Positions 1 to 10,046 of a stretch of 64,000 nucleotides of DNA are shown here, one piece after another. Position 1 is the first letter of the stretch; each line of letters starts with the position of its first letter. Position numbers and translations under genes: made by a program. The notes below the pieces were generated by a model. The model had not been told where the DNA came from, ran no database searches, and worked only from the letters and a program-made list of their open reading frames with translations. The stretch comes from Roseiconus lacunae (lineage in GTDB: Bacteria; Planctomycetota; Planctomycetia; Pirellulales; Pirellulaceae): contig NZ_VSZO01000001.1 of assembly GCF_008312935.1 (NCBI RefSeq), forward strand, positions 1,668,675-1,732,674, written 5' to 3'.

Positions 1-2061
1 TCGTTCCTCCGTTCGCTCCCATAGATAGTCCGCATTGTCGCACAAGCGGACTCGCGGCCCGGTAAGCTCGGTCGGAGATTTCATCGCGGCAATATACAGG
101 TACTGCTGGTCGGTCCCCGGTGCATCCCATCCCGACCATATTGCATAGCGTTGGCCTTGATGTTCGAGCACGGTCATATCGATCGCCCAGACATTCGGTG
201 AGTTGCGGTCGGGCCCATCGCCGGTTGCCATCGGTCCGAACAATTCGTAGTCGCCGATCGGATCACTTGTCTTTGATCGCAAGACATATGCTTTATGATT
301 AGCGTTGTTCCCGTCGGAGGCCGCAAAATAGACATGCCAATGGCCGTCAAGGAAATGTAGTTCGGGCGCCCAGACCTCTTTCGAATACGGTCCCGTTTCG
401 GGAGCTTCCCAGACGACATGCTTGGTTCCAAAAGAAGTCAATGACGGGCTGGTATGGATCGCGATCCCACGATTACCGTCAGAAAAGCACCACAGATATC
501 GATCCTGATTAGGGTCTTTGACGACCCACGGATCTGCACCCTCGCCGATCGGGTTTACAAACTTATCGGCGGGCAATGCCCCGTCATCGGCAAGGCCTCG
601 CCAATCGGGGTCGCCCGCATCCTTTGGCATCTGCCGATTCCACCGCATCAAGTCGTCATGCAACCCATCGGCGATCTCCGGGTGTTGATCGATCAGGTTG
701 TTTTGTTCGCTAGGATCGCCATCCAAGTCGTACAGTTGTCGATCGCTGCCGTCGTAGTTGACCAAGTATTTCCAGCGACCATCGCGGACGGCTAAGTCCG
801 GATTGTCGACCTCCCGCGTTCCCGCGCGGTCCGGCGGTCGGCGAAAGAAGATCGGCGATTTCCGGCTTGCCGAATCTTTGCCCAGTAGCGTTGATATTAA
901 GTTTTCGCCATCCAGTTCTTGCTTTGGTAACTTGGTGCCGGTCAGATCATAGAGTGATCGATTCACGTCGAGAGCGCACAGGACAGACGAATCATTCGTC
1001 GTTCCGGCCGCATCGCTGTTGACCAAACCCGGTCCCCATACAATTAGCGGCGATCGGATCCCGCCTTCGTACAGCCACGTTTTAGCGCCCCGAAGAGGTT
1101 CGGACGACCCGGCTCCTTCTTCGTGTCCATTATCGCTCATCACCAAAATCAGTGTGTTGTTACGCAGTTTCGGATCAGTTCGGATTCGATCAAACAACGA
1201 TGCGAGTTGTTGATCCATCGCGTCTAGTACCGCGTAATACAGCTCGCGTTTACTTTCGTCGGTTTCCGATCGCAGGACTTCCGGTGGAAAGAATGGTGAG
1301 TGCACATCGTCGGGCCAAACATTGACAAAGAACGGTTGATTCGATTGTTGTGCTTCGTCAATAAACTTCACGGCGTGATCAACAAATTCTGCAGTGATCA
1401 CCGAGCGATCAATCCATTCAATCGGGCCGCGTCCAAGATTGCCAGAACCCAAGTCATGCTTTTGTGGTGGCTTACCATCGTAGGCATCTTTGAGTGGCAA
1501 GACGCGAGGCCCTAATCCTTCGAAGTTAGTCAGGCTTTGGTCGAATCCATATTCGGTGATCAAAGGAGCTTCGCCGACATCACGTTGTCCGCCCATGTGC
1601 CATTTTCCGAAATGTCCCGTCGCATATCCGTTCGCTTTCAGCTGCCGCGCCAGCATCGGTGCCTCAAGGCGGAGCCACTGATCCATTCCACGCGATCGAT
1701 TGAGCTCACGGCGAGCCAAGTAGGAGCTGATCCGATGTCGATGTGGATACTGTCCGGTGCTGAGTGCTACTCGCGAAGGGGAGCAAATGGGGGAGTTGAC
1801 GTAAAAGTTGGTGAACCGTAACCCTTCTGCGGCTAAGCGGTCAATGTTTTCTGTTTCGATTCGCTTGCCGCCAAAGCAAGAAAGGTCTGACCAGCCCATG
1901 TCATCGATGAATACTGTGATCACATTGGGACGTTTTGGTGACGGATCTTCGGGCAGCACCTGACGTGTTGTTAGAAAAGAAGACAGGGCAACAAAACAAG
2001 CGAACAGAGAAGCCACGCCACGGGGCAAGGCAGCTCGAAAGGTCAACATGGATCGACTCAT
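1..2061 (-). CDS. Sulfatase fused to a GH43-type glycosidase domain (3' end outside window)
   Basis: Frame is open from a start at 2061 (or 2049) to the window edge, at least 687 residues. A hydrophobic N-terminus (about residues 14-30) suggests export. Residues about 45-480 form a sulfatase: metal-binding FIDDMG, formylglycine motif CSPSR with Cys at residue 93, then GHFGKWHMGG and SDNG. From about residue 505 the same frame continues into a GH43-like beta-propeller. GADPWVVKD (D510), WAPELH (E567) and AIDMTV (D628) match the positions of the general base, general acid and pKa-modulating Asp of that family. The reading frame was checked triplet by triplet across the junction from 1 to 720 and contains no stop. 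The likely role is coupled desulfation and cleavage of a sulfated arabinan, xylan or algal glycan outside the cytoplasm. Substrate is unknown. Roughly the last 100 residues of the GH43 domain would lie outside the window. Confidence 0.85.
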   Translation of the reverse strand, partial: MSRSMLTFRAALPRGVASLFACFVALSSFLTTRQVLPEDPSPKRPNVITVFIDDMGWSDLSCFGGKRIETENIDRLAAEGLRFTNFYVNSPICSPSRVALSTGQYPHRHRISSYLARRELNRSRGMDQWLRLEAPMLARQLKANGYATGHFGKWHMGGQRDVGEAPLITEYGFDQSLTNFEGLGPRVLPLKDAYDGKPPQKHDLGSGNLGRGPIEWIDRSVITAEFVDHAVKFIDEAQQSNQPFFVNVWPDDVHSPFFPPEVLRSETDESKRELYYAVLDAMDQQLASLFDRIRTDPKLRNNTLILVMSDNGHEEGAGSSEPLRGAKTWLYEGGIRSPLIVWGPGLVNSDAAGTTNDSSVLCALDVNRSLYDLTGTKLPKQELDGENLISTLLGKDSASRKSPIFFRRPPDRAGTREVDNPDLAVRDGRWKYLVNYDGSDRQLYDLDGDPSEQNNLIDQHPEIADGLHDDLMRWNRQMPKDAGDPDWRGLADDGALPADKFVNPIGEGADPWVVKDPNQDRYLWCFSDGNRGIAIHTSPSLTSFGTKHVVWEAPETGPYSKEVWAPELHFLDGHWHVYFAASDGNNANHKAYVLRSKTSDPIGDYELFGPMATGDGPDRNSPNVWAIDMTVLEHQGQRYAIWSGWDAPGTDQQYLYIAAMKSPTELTGPRVRLCDNADYLWERTEER

Positions 2062-2381
2062 CAAAGGGGGAACAGCAACGCGCGCCAACTCTCTTGGCAG
2101 GAGTGCGGTGAGGGCGTCTCAGCATATCCCAAATAGAATCTGGGTGTACTCGCTGTCACAAGATGATGGGGCGATTCTCTGGCAAGATGGAGACCCGCTG
2201 AGATTCGTCACCAACCGCTAGAGATCTTTTGCGCAGTTCGCCGGTTTTCGGGCACCGGAGAGGTTTCAACTTTGAAACAACCCGTGTCATCAAGCGGTTG
2301 GCGAACGTAAGTCCGGCTAGTTCGGCACAGCCGTGGCGACTGCCACTCGGCTATTCCCAAGAACCGCAATGAGACGTCGCA
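2062..2381. other. Intergenic stretch with a short palindrome
   Basis: This 320 bp gap lies between two minus-strand genes. It holds a GTTTCAA-CT-TTGAAAC hairpin at 2264-2279, downstream of the acyltransferase, without a T tract. I see no gene and no convincing promoter. Confidence 0.4.
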
Positions 2382-4079
2382 CTACGCCGGCCTTTGACGA
2401 GGGCCGTTTAGCATTCGCCCGATGATGGTGTAGCGGACACCGTATTCATAGGTCATCAACAAAAACACGGAAACGACAATGGTGATACCTGTGAATTTGA
2501 ACAGAGAAGGAATCGATATTTCTTTGACGAACCATTGAGCCAGCAGGACAAGCGGAAGGTGCGCCACATACAGCCAGTACGAAGAGTCTGACACGTATCG
2601 CATTCGCTTGTTTTCTCCGGACATCAATTGACGACATATCCCGATCGATCCGAACGTCATCATCCACGCATACAATGCTTGAAGCGAACTGCCGATAAGT
2701 GATTTCAGTCCGGGGTGCTCAAGCGTGAAAATTCCAAACACGCCCGAAACTAAATCCAGTCCGATCGGAAATATCACCAACAGTGCGACCGATAGAAGGC
2801 TCCCCCATCGACGACCAAGCCCACCGGTTTCGTCCTCCAGGTCCCAATAAATTGCTCCGAAGAAAAAGAATATCGCATAGTATGCGAGCACGCATGGAAT
2901 CGGCAACAATCCGATCGATGAATCGGGGCCAAAGCTCGCTTGACTCATGAACGATTGCGGCCACATGGTCAGTGGGACCAACCACAGCAGACTGAGTGGA
3001 GAGCAAAACAACCACTTCGGAAGTTTACTGATCTGTATGCGGTCGATCAGCGTCGTATAGACGGCGAAGGCCGCGACCAGCCAACAAAGAAACCACAGAA
3101 ACCAAAGGTGCATGAAGACGGGGAGTTGGTATAGCAATGCATTGATCGTGTCACGGCTGAGTCCGCCCGATTGATTTTGATTGGCACGGAATTCGTTTTC
3201 GACACCGAGTTGCTTGGCAATCTTCGATCGCTCTTCCATTAGCGTGTCTTCATCAAGAGGCACTCCGAATGAAGAGGCGATAAAGTTGGATGTGCCGAAG
3301 TCGATGTTGAGCAGATCTTTAGGTTTGCGCCCGTTGGCATCGATCGCTTCGACGTCCGCTCCCGCGTTCAGAAGCAACGTTGCCGCATCGGAACGTCCGA
3401 CGAACACGGCGCTATGCAGCGCTGTCCCTTGGTCACCGTTGCGTTGCTTTGCATCGGCCCCTTGTTGCAGAAGCATTTCGACCATATCGGTATGTCCCAA
3501 GAAAACGGCGACCGTCAAAAGTGACGCGCCGTCTTGGCTGAACGCATTGACGCTCAGTTCAGAAGTCTCGATCGCTTGACGCACCTGATCTGTTTCGCCG
3601 GCAACCACCGACTCCCAAACGGCAGCGTTTTGATTTCCAAAGGGGGCCGGTCTTTGGACGAAGCCGCTGACCGCCCACATGGCAGGGATGATGGTGAAGC
3701 ATCCAATCAATAGCGGTAGTGCGATCCGTTTTCCACGATGCTTAATCAGTGCCCTCAGTCCACGTTTCCGCCACAGCATCGCCGTAAAGAAACCGCTGAG
3801 TAAGAAGAAAAGCGGCATCCGAAATCCATGGATCGCCGCGAACAATATCGAGTAGACATCGCTTTGACGGGTGTCCTGAACAGTCCACGGGATCGCGGTG
3901 AAGGAAAGTGCGGCATGCAATACGATTCCTAGCAGCATTGCAATCGCGCGCAACGCATCAAGATCGTGTCGACGAAAGACTGTCGTCGAGTCCGGTGACT
4001 TGATTTCTGTCGCGACATTTACCGGAGGACGTTCTCCGGTTTCCTTTGCATCTTCCATCGAACTGACTAACGAAACCAT
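2382..4079 (-). CDS. Membrane acyltransferase (acyltransferase 3 family) with ankyrin-repeat insert
   Basis: The protein has about ten membrane segments. It opens with the acyltransferase-3 signature RRHDLDALRAIAMLLGIVLH, whose His is the presumed catalytic residue, followed by FRMPLFFLLSGFF. Such enzymes transfer acyl groups onto extracytoplasmic sugars, as in OafA- or MdoC-like proteins. Between the third and fourth membrane segments lies a soluble insert of about 150 residues. It contains two to three ankyrin repeats (DGASLLTVAVFLGHTDMVEM, then GTALHSAVFVGRSDAATLL), ending near NGRKPKDLL. The start at 4079 is chosen because GGAG lies 6 nt upstream. The open frame extends to 4136, where no ribosome-binding site is visible. 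The acceptor is unknown. Neighbouring carbohydrate enzymes make a polysaccharide substrate plausible, but that is inference. Confidence 0.82.
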   Translation of the reverse strand: MVSLVSSMEDAKETGERPPVNVATEIKSPDSTTVFRRHDLDALRAIAMLLGIVLHAALSFTAIPWTVQDTRQSDVYSILFAAIHGFRMPLFFLLSGFFTAMLWRKRGLRALIKHRGKRIALPLLIGCFTIIPAMWAVSGFVQRPAPFGNQNAAVWESVVAGETDQVRQAIETSELSVNAFSQDGASLLTVAVFLGHTDMVEMLLQQGADAKQRNGDQGTALHSAVFVGRSDAATLLLNAGADVEAIDANGRKPKDLLNIDFGTSNFIASSFGVPLDEDTLMEERSKIAKQLGVENEFRANQNQSGGLSRDTINALLYQLPVFMHLWFLWFLCWLVAAFAVYTTLIDRIQISKLPKWLFCSPLSLLWLVPLTMWPQSFMSQASFGPDSSIGLLPIPCVLAYYAIFFFFGAIYWDLEDETGGLGRRWGSLLSVALLVIFPIGLDLVSGVFGIFTLEHPGLKSLIGSSLQALYAWMMTFGSIGICRQLMSGENKRMRYVSDSSYWLYVAHLPLVLLAQWFVKEISIPSLFKFTGITIVVSVFLLMTYEYGVRYTIIGRMLNGPRQRPA

Positions 4080-4189
4080 CGAGGACTCCAAGTGAAAGGG
4101 GGAAGCCAAGAAACGCAGGACCGGAAACCGCACCATTCGGATCAGCGATGCGCCGGCGTGAGAGGGCTGGCGAATCGACGCGAATCGAA

Positions 4190-6001
4190 TTACTGAATCT
4201 GGGCTTGTTCGATTTCAGAGAGAATCGAATTCGCTTCGGCGAGACTGTGACCGGCGAAACGTTTTCGCCAACTTTCCGCCGAAGGGCGATTCGGTCGCTG
4301 TGCACGGCGATAAAGCCAGTAAGACACACCCATTCCGATGACGCCGATTACGAGCGACGGGATCAGCGAATTGGGATGCAGGATGGCGTCAAAACCAAAC
4401 GCGACAGTAGCCGGGATCCACATCAACCACCACGGAAAACCGATCAAGGCACCGACGTGTAGGTAGACGTTTTTCACCGCATCAAGTTTTTCGCGGATTT
4501 GATCGACCGGCTTGGAGTAGTCGATCCGATTGATTCGCGTGCAGACAGCCGCACCCGCCGCGATCACCAGGATTCCATAGACATGCAAGACTCCTCCACA
4601 AATGACTCGGTGAGGGATATCTGTATTCGGTGCCCAGCATTGGGCACCGAGCACGACGAGCAGGACACCGACAAAGATCTGAAACAGTTGTCCGCGCATG
4701 AGTGGTTTCAAGGAGGCCTTGATCCGATCCATCAGATCGCGGCGTGTTAGGTAAAACCTTGCCGCCAACTCCTGTTGTTGCAGACTCACCCCAGATGACG
4801 GAATCGCGGTGGTCATCGCATCCGAACCGACGCGCGCTGCTTGGGAACCGCTGAGATCCATCGTCGGTGCGAGAGTCACTTGTTCGGTCGATGTAATGCT
4901 TTGCAGATCGGATTTGATTTGGCTGGCGCGTTGGTAGCGCTGCTGGGGTTCCTTTTCGAGCGTTCGTAGAACCACGTCATCGAGTCGCACATCGATTTCG
5001 ACCTTCCGCGACGGAACGGCAAACCGTCCGATCGGAAGTTCGCCGGTTAGCATTTCATAAAACACTACACCAAGCGAATAGATGTCGGCACGGTGATCGA
5101 CACCGCGAGCCCCTTCGAATTGTTCGGGTGCCATGTAACGCGGTGTTCCCATGACTTGATGCGTCGCGGTCAATTCGGTCGGCGGGTGGTCTTGATCAAT
5201 GATACGTGATAAACCGAAGTCAGCGATCTTCACTGTCCCATCCTTCGCCATCAAGATGTTTTCCGGTTTGATGTCGCGGTGAATGATCCCTTGGTCATGG
5301 GCATACTGAAGGGCGTCACAAAGATGGGGAACGATGGCCAATGCATGTTGCGGAGCGAGCTGGCCTCCGCGGACGACATCGCGGAGCGTAGGCCCATCGA
5401 CGTACTCCATCAGGAAATAGAATGTGTGCTCGACCTTTCCAAACTCGAATACGGAAACGATGTTGGGGTGATTCAGTTTCGCCAGTGTTCGCGCTTCCCG
5501 TGTAAACCGTAACGCGAATTTCACATCCTGAGCAAACTCATCCGGGAGAACTTTCAGTGCTACCAGACGATCGAGTCCTTTTTGACGAGCTTTGTAGACC
5601 GCGCCCATTCCGCCGGCGCCTAACGCTTCGACTATTTCCAAGTTTGGAAAGAGCTCTGCCAAACGATCGACAGTCGGAGGGGTGAAGCCGCGCGTCGGCC
5701 GCTCTTTTTCAGCCAGGGCGTCTTCAAGTATCTCATGGTGGGCGGGGAAACGATCGAGGTATTCTTGTTTGCGGGGCTGATCACCGCGTCGCCTCCGGTA
5801 GTCAATCTCTAGAACAACCAATTCGGCCAGTAAAACATCGTGTTCGGCCGTCCCACTTTCCTTCGCTTCAGCCGATAGGTCGGCAAGGACCGATTCGATC
5901 GTCGGTGGCGAGTCGACTTGCCATTGACGTTCGAACTCGGCACATAAATCGTCGATCCGCTCCAACGCTGCGACTGGTAGTTTTTTTTCTCGGACGCTCA
6001 T
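4190..6001 (-). CDS. Membrane-anchored Ser/Thr protein kinase
   Basis: Residues 1-110 are the acidic helical N-terminus common in planctomycete kinases (RIDDLCAEFERQW, then YLDRFPAHHEILEDAL). The kinase domain covers about 121-385: glycine loop GAGGMGAVYKA, Lys150 in VALK, catalytic HRDIKPEN at 241-248, DFG at 261-263, and GTPRYMAPEQF in the activation segment. All catalytic residues are present, so it should be active. The C-terminal 170 residues carry about four membrane segments and no recognised sensor domain. The topology is unusual, because the kinase is at the N-terminus and the membrane domain is last. It lies upstream of, and divergent from, the KaiC-like gene, 299 bp away. Its targets are unknown. 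Confidence 0.9.
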   Translation of the reverse strand: MSVREKKLPVAALERIDDLCAEFERQWQVDSPPTIESVLADLSAEAKESGTAEHDVLLAELVVLEIDYRRRRGDQPRKQEYLDRFPAHHEILEDALAEKERPTRGFTPPTVDRLAELFPNLEIVEALGAGGMGAVYKARQKGLDRLVALKVLPDEFAQDVKFALRFTREARTLAKLNHPNIVSVFEFGKVEHTFYFLMEYVDGPTLRDVVRGGQLAPQHALAIVPHLCDALQYAHDQGIIHRDIKPENILMAKDGTVKIADFGLSRIIDQDHPPTELTATHQVMGTPRYMAPEQFEGARGVDHRADIYSLGVVFYEMLTGELPIGRFAVPSRKVEIDVRLDDVVLRTLEKEPQQRYQRASQIKSDLQSITSTEQVTLAPTMDLSGSQAARVGSDAMTTAIPSSGVSLQQQELAARFYLTRRDLMDRIKASLKPLMRGQLFQIFVGVLLVVLGAQCWAPNTDIPHRVICGGVLHVYGILVIAAGAAVCTRINRIDYSKPVDQIREKLDAVKNVYLHVGALIGFPWWLMWIPATVAFGFDAILHPNSLIPSLVIGVIGMGVSYWLYRRAQRPNRPSAESWRKRFAGHSLAEANSILSEIEQAQIQ

Positions 6002-6200
6002 AGCCGACGCACCGTGGTTGCGGACAGTTGTCTTAAACTCGCCGCAAACAAGACTTTAGGGATTGCGGCAGGGAAGTCGCCGGTCAATTTCGGACGCTTC
6101 GGATTCCCCTTCAATAGGGGCACCGCTGTTTCTCGCTGGCGCCCGACACAAAAATAGAGAAAACTGTCTCCCCGTTAAACTGCTGTCACGGTTGCCGTCG

Positions 6201-6228
6201 TTACTGATTCGACGAGTTCGCCTATAAT
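6201..6228 (+). promoter_or_regulatory. Possible sigma-70 promoter for the KaiC-like operon
   Basis: A perfect TATAAT at 6223-6228 is preceded by a weak TTACTG (6201-6206) at 16 nt spacing. Transcription would start about 65 nt before the GTG start at 6301. The -35 element is poor, so support rests mainly on the -10 box. Confidence 0.4.
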
Positions 6229-6300
6229 CGAGGTTTCATCACGTCAGCGTTGGCATTTCGCCGCATTGGCAATGTAATCACCGCATTTTGAGGGACGGCT

Positions 6301-7812
6301 GTGGACGAAGTTGATCAGGGAAGAACGATGATTAGCACCGGTGTCGAGACGCTCGACCAAGTGTTACATGGTGGCCTGACAGCGGAACGTCTTTATTTGG
6401 TCGAAGGCAGCCCCGGCACCGGTAAGACGACGTTGGGAATGCAATTCTTGTTGGCAGGACGTGATGTGGGAGAAAAAGGCATCTATGTCACTTTGTCCGA
6501 ATCACGGCAGGAATTAAAAGAGATTGCTCGGTCGCATGGATGGTCGCTCGAAGGAATCGAAATCTACGAATTGATGGACGCCGACGAAACGGTCGAACGT
6601 GTCCAATACACGATGTTTGAGCCTGCCGAGATCGAGCTTGGGAACACCGTCAGGAACGTTCAACAACAAATTGAACGTTTGAAACCTGATCGAATTGTTT
6701 TTGATTCGCTTTCGGAGATGCGTCTCCTTTCCCAAGGGGCGTTGCGGTATCGACGGGAAATCCTGGCCTTTAAACAGTTCCTTGTCGGCCGCGGCTGCAC
6801 CACCTTGTTGCTGGATGATAAATCGGATGGTGAAGATCAGCAGCTACAAAGCCTCGCTCATGGCGTGATTCGATTGGAACAGCGGTTGACCGATTATGGG
6901 AATGAGCGTCGATTTTTGCGCGTGATCAAACACCGAGGGGCCGACTTTATTAGTGGCGCTCATGACCTGCGTTTAGTTCGTGGCGGCATGAACGTTTTCC
7001 CAAGGGGGATCGATGGAGAAGCGGTCGATGCCACCGACGGATTTGTGAGCAGCGGACTGGCATCGATGGATCGACTACTGGGCGGCGGAGTATCCCGGGG
7101 ATCGAGCACGCTACTGTTGGGGCCCGCCGGCGTCGGGAAGTCCTCGATGGGGGTTCAATTCGCAGTAGAAGCGGCAAAACGTGGCCAACGCGCGGTGTTG
7201 TTTGAGTTCGAAGAAAGTTCTCAAACCCTCTTCGTCCGCTCCGAAGGATTGGGGTTGCCACTGCGAAACTATGTCGAACAAGGGTTGGTCGAAGTTCGCC
7301 ATTTACAAGCCGGCGAGATTACGCCGAATGAGTTTTCGATGTTGGTGCGATCGGCGGCGGAACCCGATGAACAGGGAAGACCAACTTCCGTCGTCGTGAT
7401 CGATAGCCTGAACGGTTATCTGAATTCGATGCCTCATGAAAAGCACTTGATGATTCAATTGAACGACATCCTGACCCACCTGGGCAAACAGGGGGTCGCG
7501 ACATTCTTGGTCGTCGCCCAACACGGCATGCTTGGCCGAGCCATGGTCACGCCTGTTGATACAAGCTACTTGGCAGACGCGGTGATTCTGTTTCGATACT
7601 TCGAAGCCGACGGAGAGATTCATCGAGCGATTTCAGTTCTCAAGAATCGGACCGCCAATCATGAACGAACCATTCGGGAATTCAGTCTCAGCGATCAAGG
7701 TTTGATTATCGGGCCGCCGCTCACCAAGTTCCGTGGCATCTTCGCCGGTATCCCTGAGTTCATCGGGTCGCACGACGTCTTGATACCGCCTGCGGGGAAA
7801 CGTCCTCAATGA
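6301..7812 (+). CDS. KaiC-like tandem RecA-fold ATPase
   Basis: Two RecA/RAD55-type domains match the KaiC CI-CII layout. Domain 1 has Walker A GSPGTGKT at residues 36-43. Domain 2 has GPAGVGKS at 274-281 and the paired catalytic glutamates in EFEESSQ (about 304-305). In domain 1 the equivalent region is YVTLSESRQ, with one Glu only. At the position of the KaiC phosphosites (S431/T432) this protein reads TSYLAD, so Ser is kept and Thr becomes Tyr. No kaiA or kaiB is in the window, so a clock function should not be assumed. The GTG start at 6301 has GAGGGA upstream; an ATG at 6328 is the alternative. The stop overlaps the next start by 4 bp (ATGA), implying coupled translation with the histidine kinase. 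A role as an ATP-driven signalling partner of that kinase is inferred. Confidence 0.9.
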   Translation: MDEVDQGRTMISTGVETLDQVLHGGLTAERLYLVEGSPGTGKTTLGMQFLLAGRDVGEKGIYVTLSESRQELKEIARSHGWSLEGIEIYELMDADETVERVQYTMFEPAEIELGNTVRNVQQQIERLKPDRIVFDSLSEMRLLSQGALRYRREILAFKQFLVGRGCTTLLLDDKSDGEDQQLQSLAHGVIRLEQRLTDYGNERRFLRVIKHRGADFISGAHDLRLVRGGMNVFPRGIDGEAVDATDGFVSSGLASMDRLLGGGVSRGSSTLLLGPAGVGKSSMGVQFAVEAAKRGQRAVLFEFEESSQTLFVRSEGLGLPLRNYVEQGLVEVRHLQAGEITPNEFSMLVRSAAEPDEQGRPTSVVVIDSLNGYLNSMPHEKHLMIQLNDILTHLGKQGVATFLVVAQHGMLGRAMVTPVDTSYLADAVILFRYFEADGEIHRAISVLKNRTANHERTIREFSLSDQGLIIGPPLTKFRGIFAGIPEFIGSHDVLIPPAGKRPQ

Positions 7813-9815
7813 CCCACCCATCCCCCGGTGACAAAGCGATCGAGCGCGTTGCTATCGTTGCGCCGACGGCAGCCGACGCAAATATTTGTCACGACCTTCT
7901 TGATCAAGCCGACATCCCGGTAGACCTCTGTCATTCCGTTGACGAACTTTGTCAAGCAATCGAAGACGGTGTCGGCGTCGGACTTGTGCCCGAAGGGTTT
8001 ATCAATGAAGCGGGGTTTGAAAAACTTCAGCGGGCACTATTCAGGCAACCCGACTGGTCTGATTTTCCGCTTCTGGTGTTGCTTGGGACGACCGAATTGT
8101 CGTCCTATCGAGTGGAGCGACTGCTATCTCTGGGGAACGTGACCCTGGTGCCTTGTCCGCTTCGGATTGCGGTTTTCGTGAGCAAGCTTCGCTCCCGTTT
8201 GCGTGACCGCCAACGACAGGCGGCCGTCCGCGATCTGTTACGTGAAAGGCGTGAGGCGGCGGCCGCGGCGGCAATCGATACCCGAAGGCTGCGCATGGCG
8301 TTGCAAGCCGGACAAATGGGGGCTTGGGAATGGAGTGAGCGTGAGCTTTATTGGTCTCCGAGGTTTTACGAAATCTACGGGTTTGACCGCTCCGTCGAGC
8401 CCGATCCCGAACGATGTTTCGAGCGCGTTCACCCCGATGATCGCGACGAGTTGGTTGATCGATGGAAACGATCGATCAGCGAAGGGATCGTCCTCGAGAT
8501 GGAATTCCGCATCGACCATCCCAAACTGGGGCAGCGATGGTTATCCGCGATGGGTGAGCCTATTCGTGGGAAATCAGGGCGAACACTCCGTCATTCCGGT
8601 GTGATCTGGGATGTCACGGAGCGTCATCAGATCGAAGCGTCTCTAAGAAATGCTCGTGAGCAGGCCGAAGCGGCGAATCGATCGAAAAGTGAATTTATCG
8701 CGAACATGAGTCACGAGATTCGAACGCCAATGACCGCGATCCTTGGTTATGTCGAACTGCTTGGCGAGAGTATCGAAAACACGGAGGCAAAAGAATACGT
8801 TTCGACGATCCGCCGCAATGGCCTTTATTTGTTGGAAATCATCAACGACATCTTGGACCTCTCGAAGATCGAAGCTGGCAAGATAGAGCTGTTCATCGAA
8901 GCGTTTTCTCCTAATCGTCTGATCGAGGATGTGCAAAGCATCATGGAGGTCCGTGCGCAGGAAAACGGAATCGAGTTTGTCGTGCAAACCGACAACACGA
9001 TTCCGCCGGCGATCTATTCCGACCAGAAACGACTAAAGCAAGTCCTGATCAACCTTGTCGGAAACGCGATCAAGTTTACCGATCGCGGGACAGTGACGCT
9101 TTCGGTTCAGTATGACGAAACGTCCAACCGGATTGCCTTTGCGGTTGCTGACACGGGAATTGGAATGACCGACCGCCAGATTCGTCAACTGTTCAAACCG
9201 TTTACCCAAGTCGACTCGTCGGTATCGAGGCGTTTCGAGGGAACCGGTTTGGGGCTTGCGATCTCACAGCGATTGGCAGCGATGATGGGAGGCGAAATCG
9301 TCGTCGAGAGTGAACCTGGGGTCGGGAGCCGTTTTACGGCGACGGTCGATTGTGGTGATCTTCGTAATGCCAAGGCGGTTGTATCGAAACAACATCGCGA
9401 AGTCGAGCACGACCGAAGTCAATTGGATGGTCGTCCATTGTCGGGGCGAATTCTGGTGGTCGATGACCGCAAAGACATTCGCTTTCTTGCTGCCCATTTA
9501 CTCAAACGCGCCGGGGCCCAGATCAGCGAAGCCGAAGATGGGCAGGAAGCCGTTGAAATGGTGCAGGAGATGCTTCGCAATGATCGGGTCGTCGATCTCA
9601 TCTTGCTCGACATGCAGATGCCAAGATTGGACGGCTATCGGACGGCAGAGCACGTTCGGCGTCTTGGTTATACCGGGCCGATCATCGCCTTGACCGCAGA
9701 CGCAATGCAGGGAGACATGGATCGATGCCTACGCTGCGGTTGCAACGACTACCTCAGCAAACCGATCGACCGATCCTTGCTGCTAGAAAAAGTGAAAAGC
9801 TTGCTTCCCCGGTAG
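7809..9815 (+). CDS. Hybrid histidine kinase (receiver-like, PAS, HisKA, HATPase, REC)
   Basis: The domain order is clear. Residues 1-140 look like a degenerate receiver ([17 protein letters not shown]), then a short helix, then a PAS_3-type domain (about 160-280, FYEIYGFD and HPDDRDEL). The dimerisation helix has the H-box MSHEIRTPM with phospho-acceptor His302. The ATP-binding domain has the N-box LVGNAIKF and glycine boxes ADTGIGM and GTGLGL. The C-terminal receiver (about 545-665) has DD, phospho-acceptor Asp601 in LLDMQMP, and Lys in YLSKP. No membrane segment is visible, so it is cytosolic. It overlaps the KaiC-like gene by 4 bp, so the two probably act together. The output is unknown because the receiver carries no DNA-binding domain. 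Confidence 0.93.
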   Translation: MTHPSPGDKAIERVAIVAPTAADANICHDLLDQADIPVDLCHSVDELCQAIEDGVGVGLVPEGFINEAGFEKLQRALFRQPDWSDFPLLVLLGTTELSSYRVERLLSLGNVTLVPCPLRIAVFVSKLRSRLRDRQRQAAVRDLLRERREAAAAAAIDTRRLRMALQAGQMGAWEWSERELYWSPRFYEIYGFDRSVEPDPERCFERVHPDDRDELVDRWKRSISEGIVLEMEFRIDHPKLGQRWLSAMGEPIRGKSGRTLRHSGVIWDVTERHQIEASLRNAREQAEAANRSKSEFIANMSHEIRTPMTAILGYVELLGESIENTEAKEYVSTIRRNGLYLLEIINDILDLSKIEAGKIELFIEAFSPNRLIEDVQSIMEVRAQENGIEFVVQTDNTIPPAIYSDQKRLKQVLINLVGNAIKFTDRGTVTLSVQYDETSNRIAFAVADTGIGMTDRQIRQLFKPFTQVDSSVSRRFEGTGLGLAISQRLAAMMGGEIVVESEPGVGSRFTATVDCGDLRNAKAVVSKQHREVEHDRSQLDGRPLSGRILVVDDRKDIRFLAAHLLKRAGAQISEAEDGQEAVEMVQEMLRNDRVVDLILLDMQMPRLDGYRTAEHVRRLGYTGPIIALTADAMQGDMDRCLRCGCNDYLSKPIDRSLLLEKVKSLLPR

Positions 9816-10046
9816 CATTCGGACCTCGCCGCAGAGCTTCGCTGACGAATCGATGCCAGCGAAGGTCGGGACAGGCGATACGCTTTGATTCGGTGAACTG
9901 CGGTTGCTCAGCCGTCGTATACCGGGGTTAGCTCAACGCCCGCCATTCGCAAATAGACAGACAAGATCCCGCGATGGTGTACGATGTGGTTGCATCCACG
10001 ATCGCGAAAAAATGTTTTTGTCACAAATCAGCCGAGAGATCGTTGA

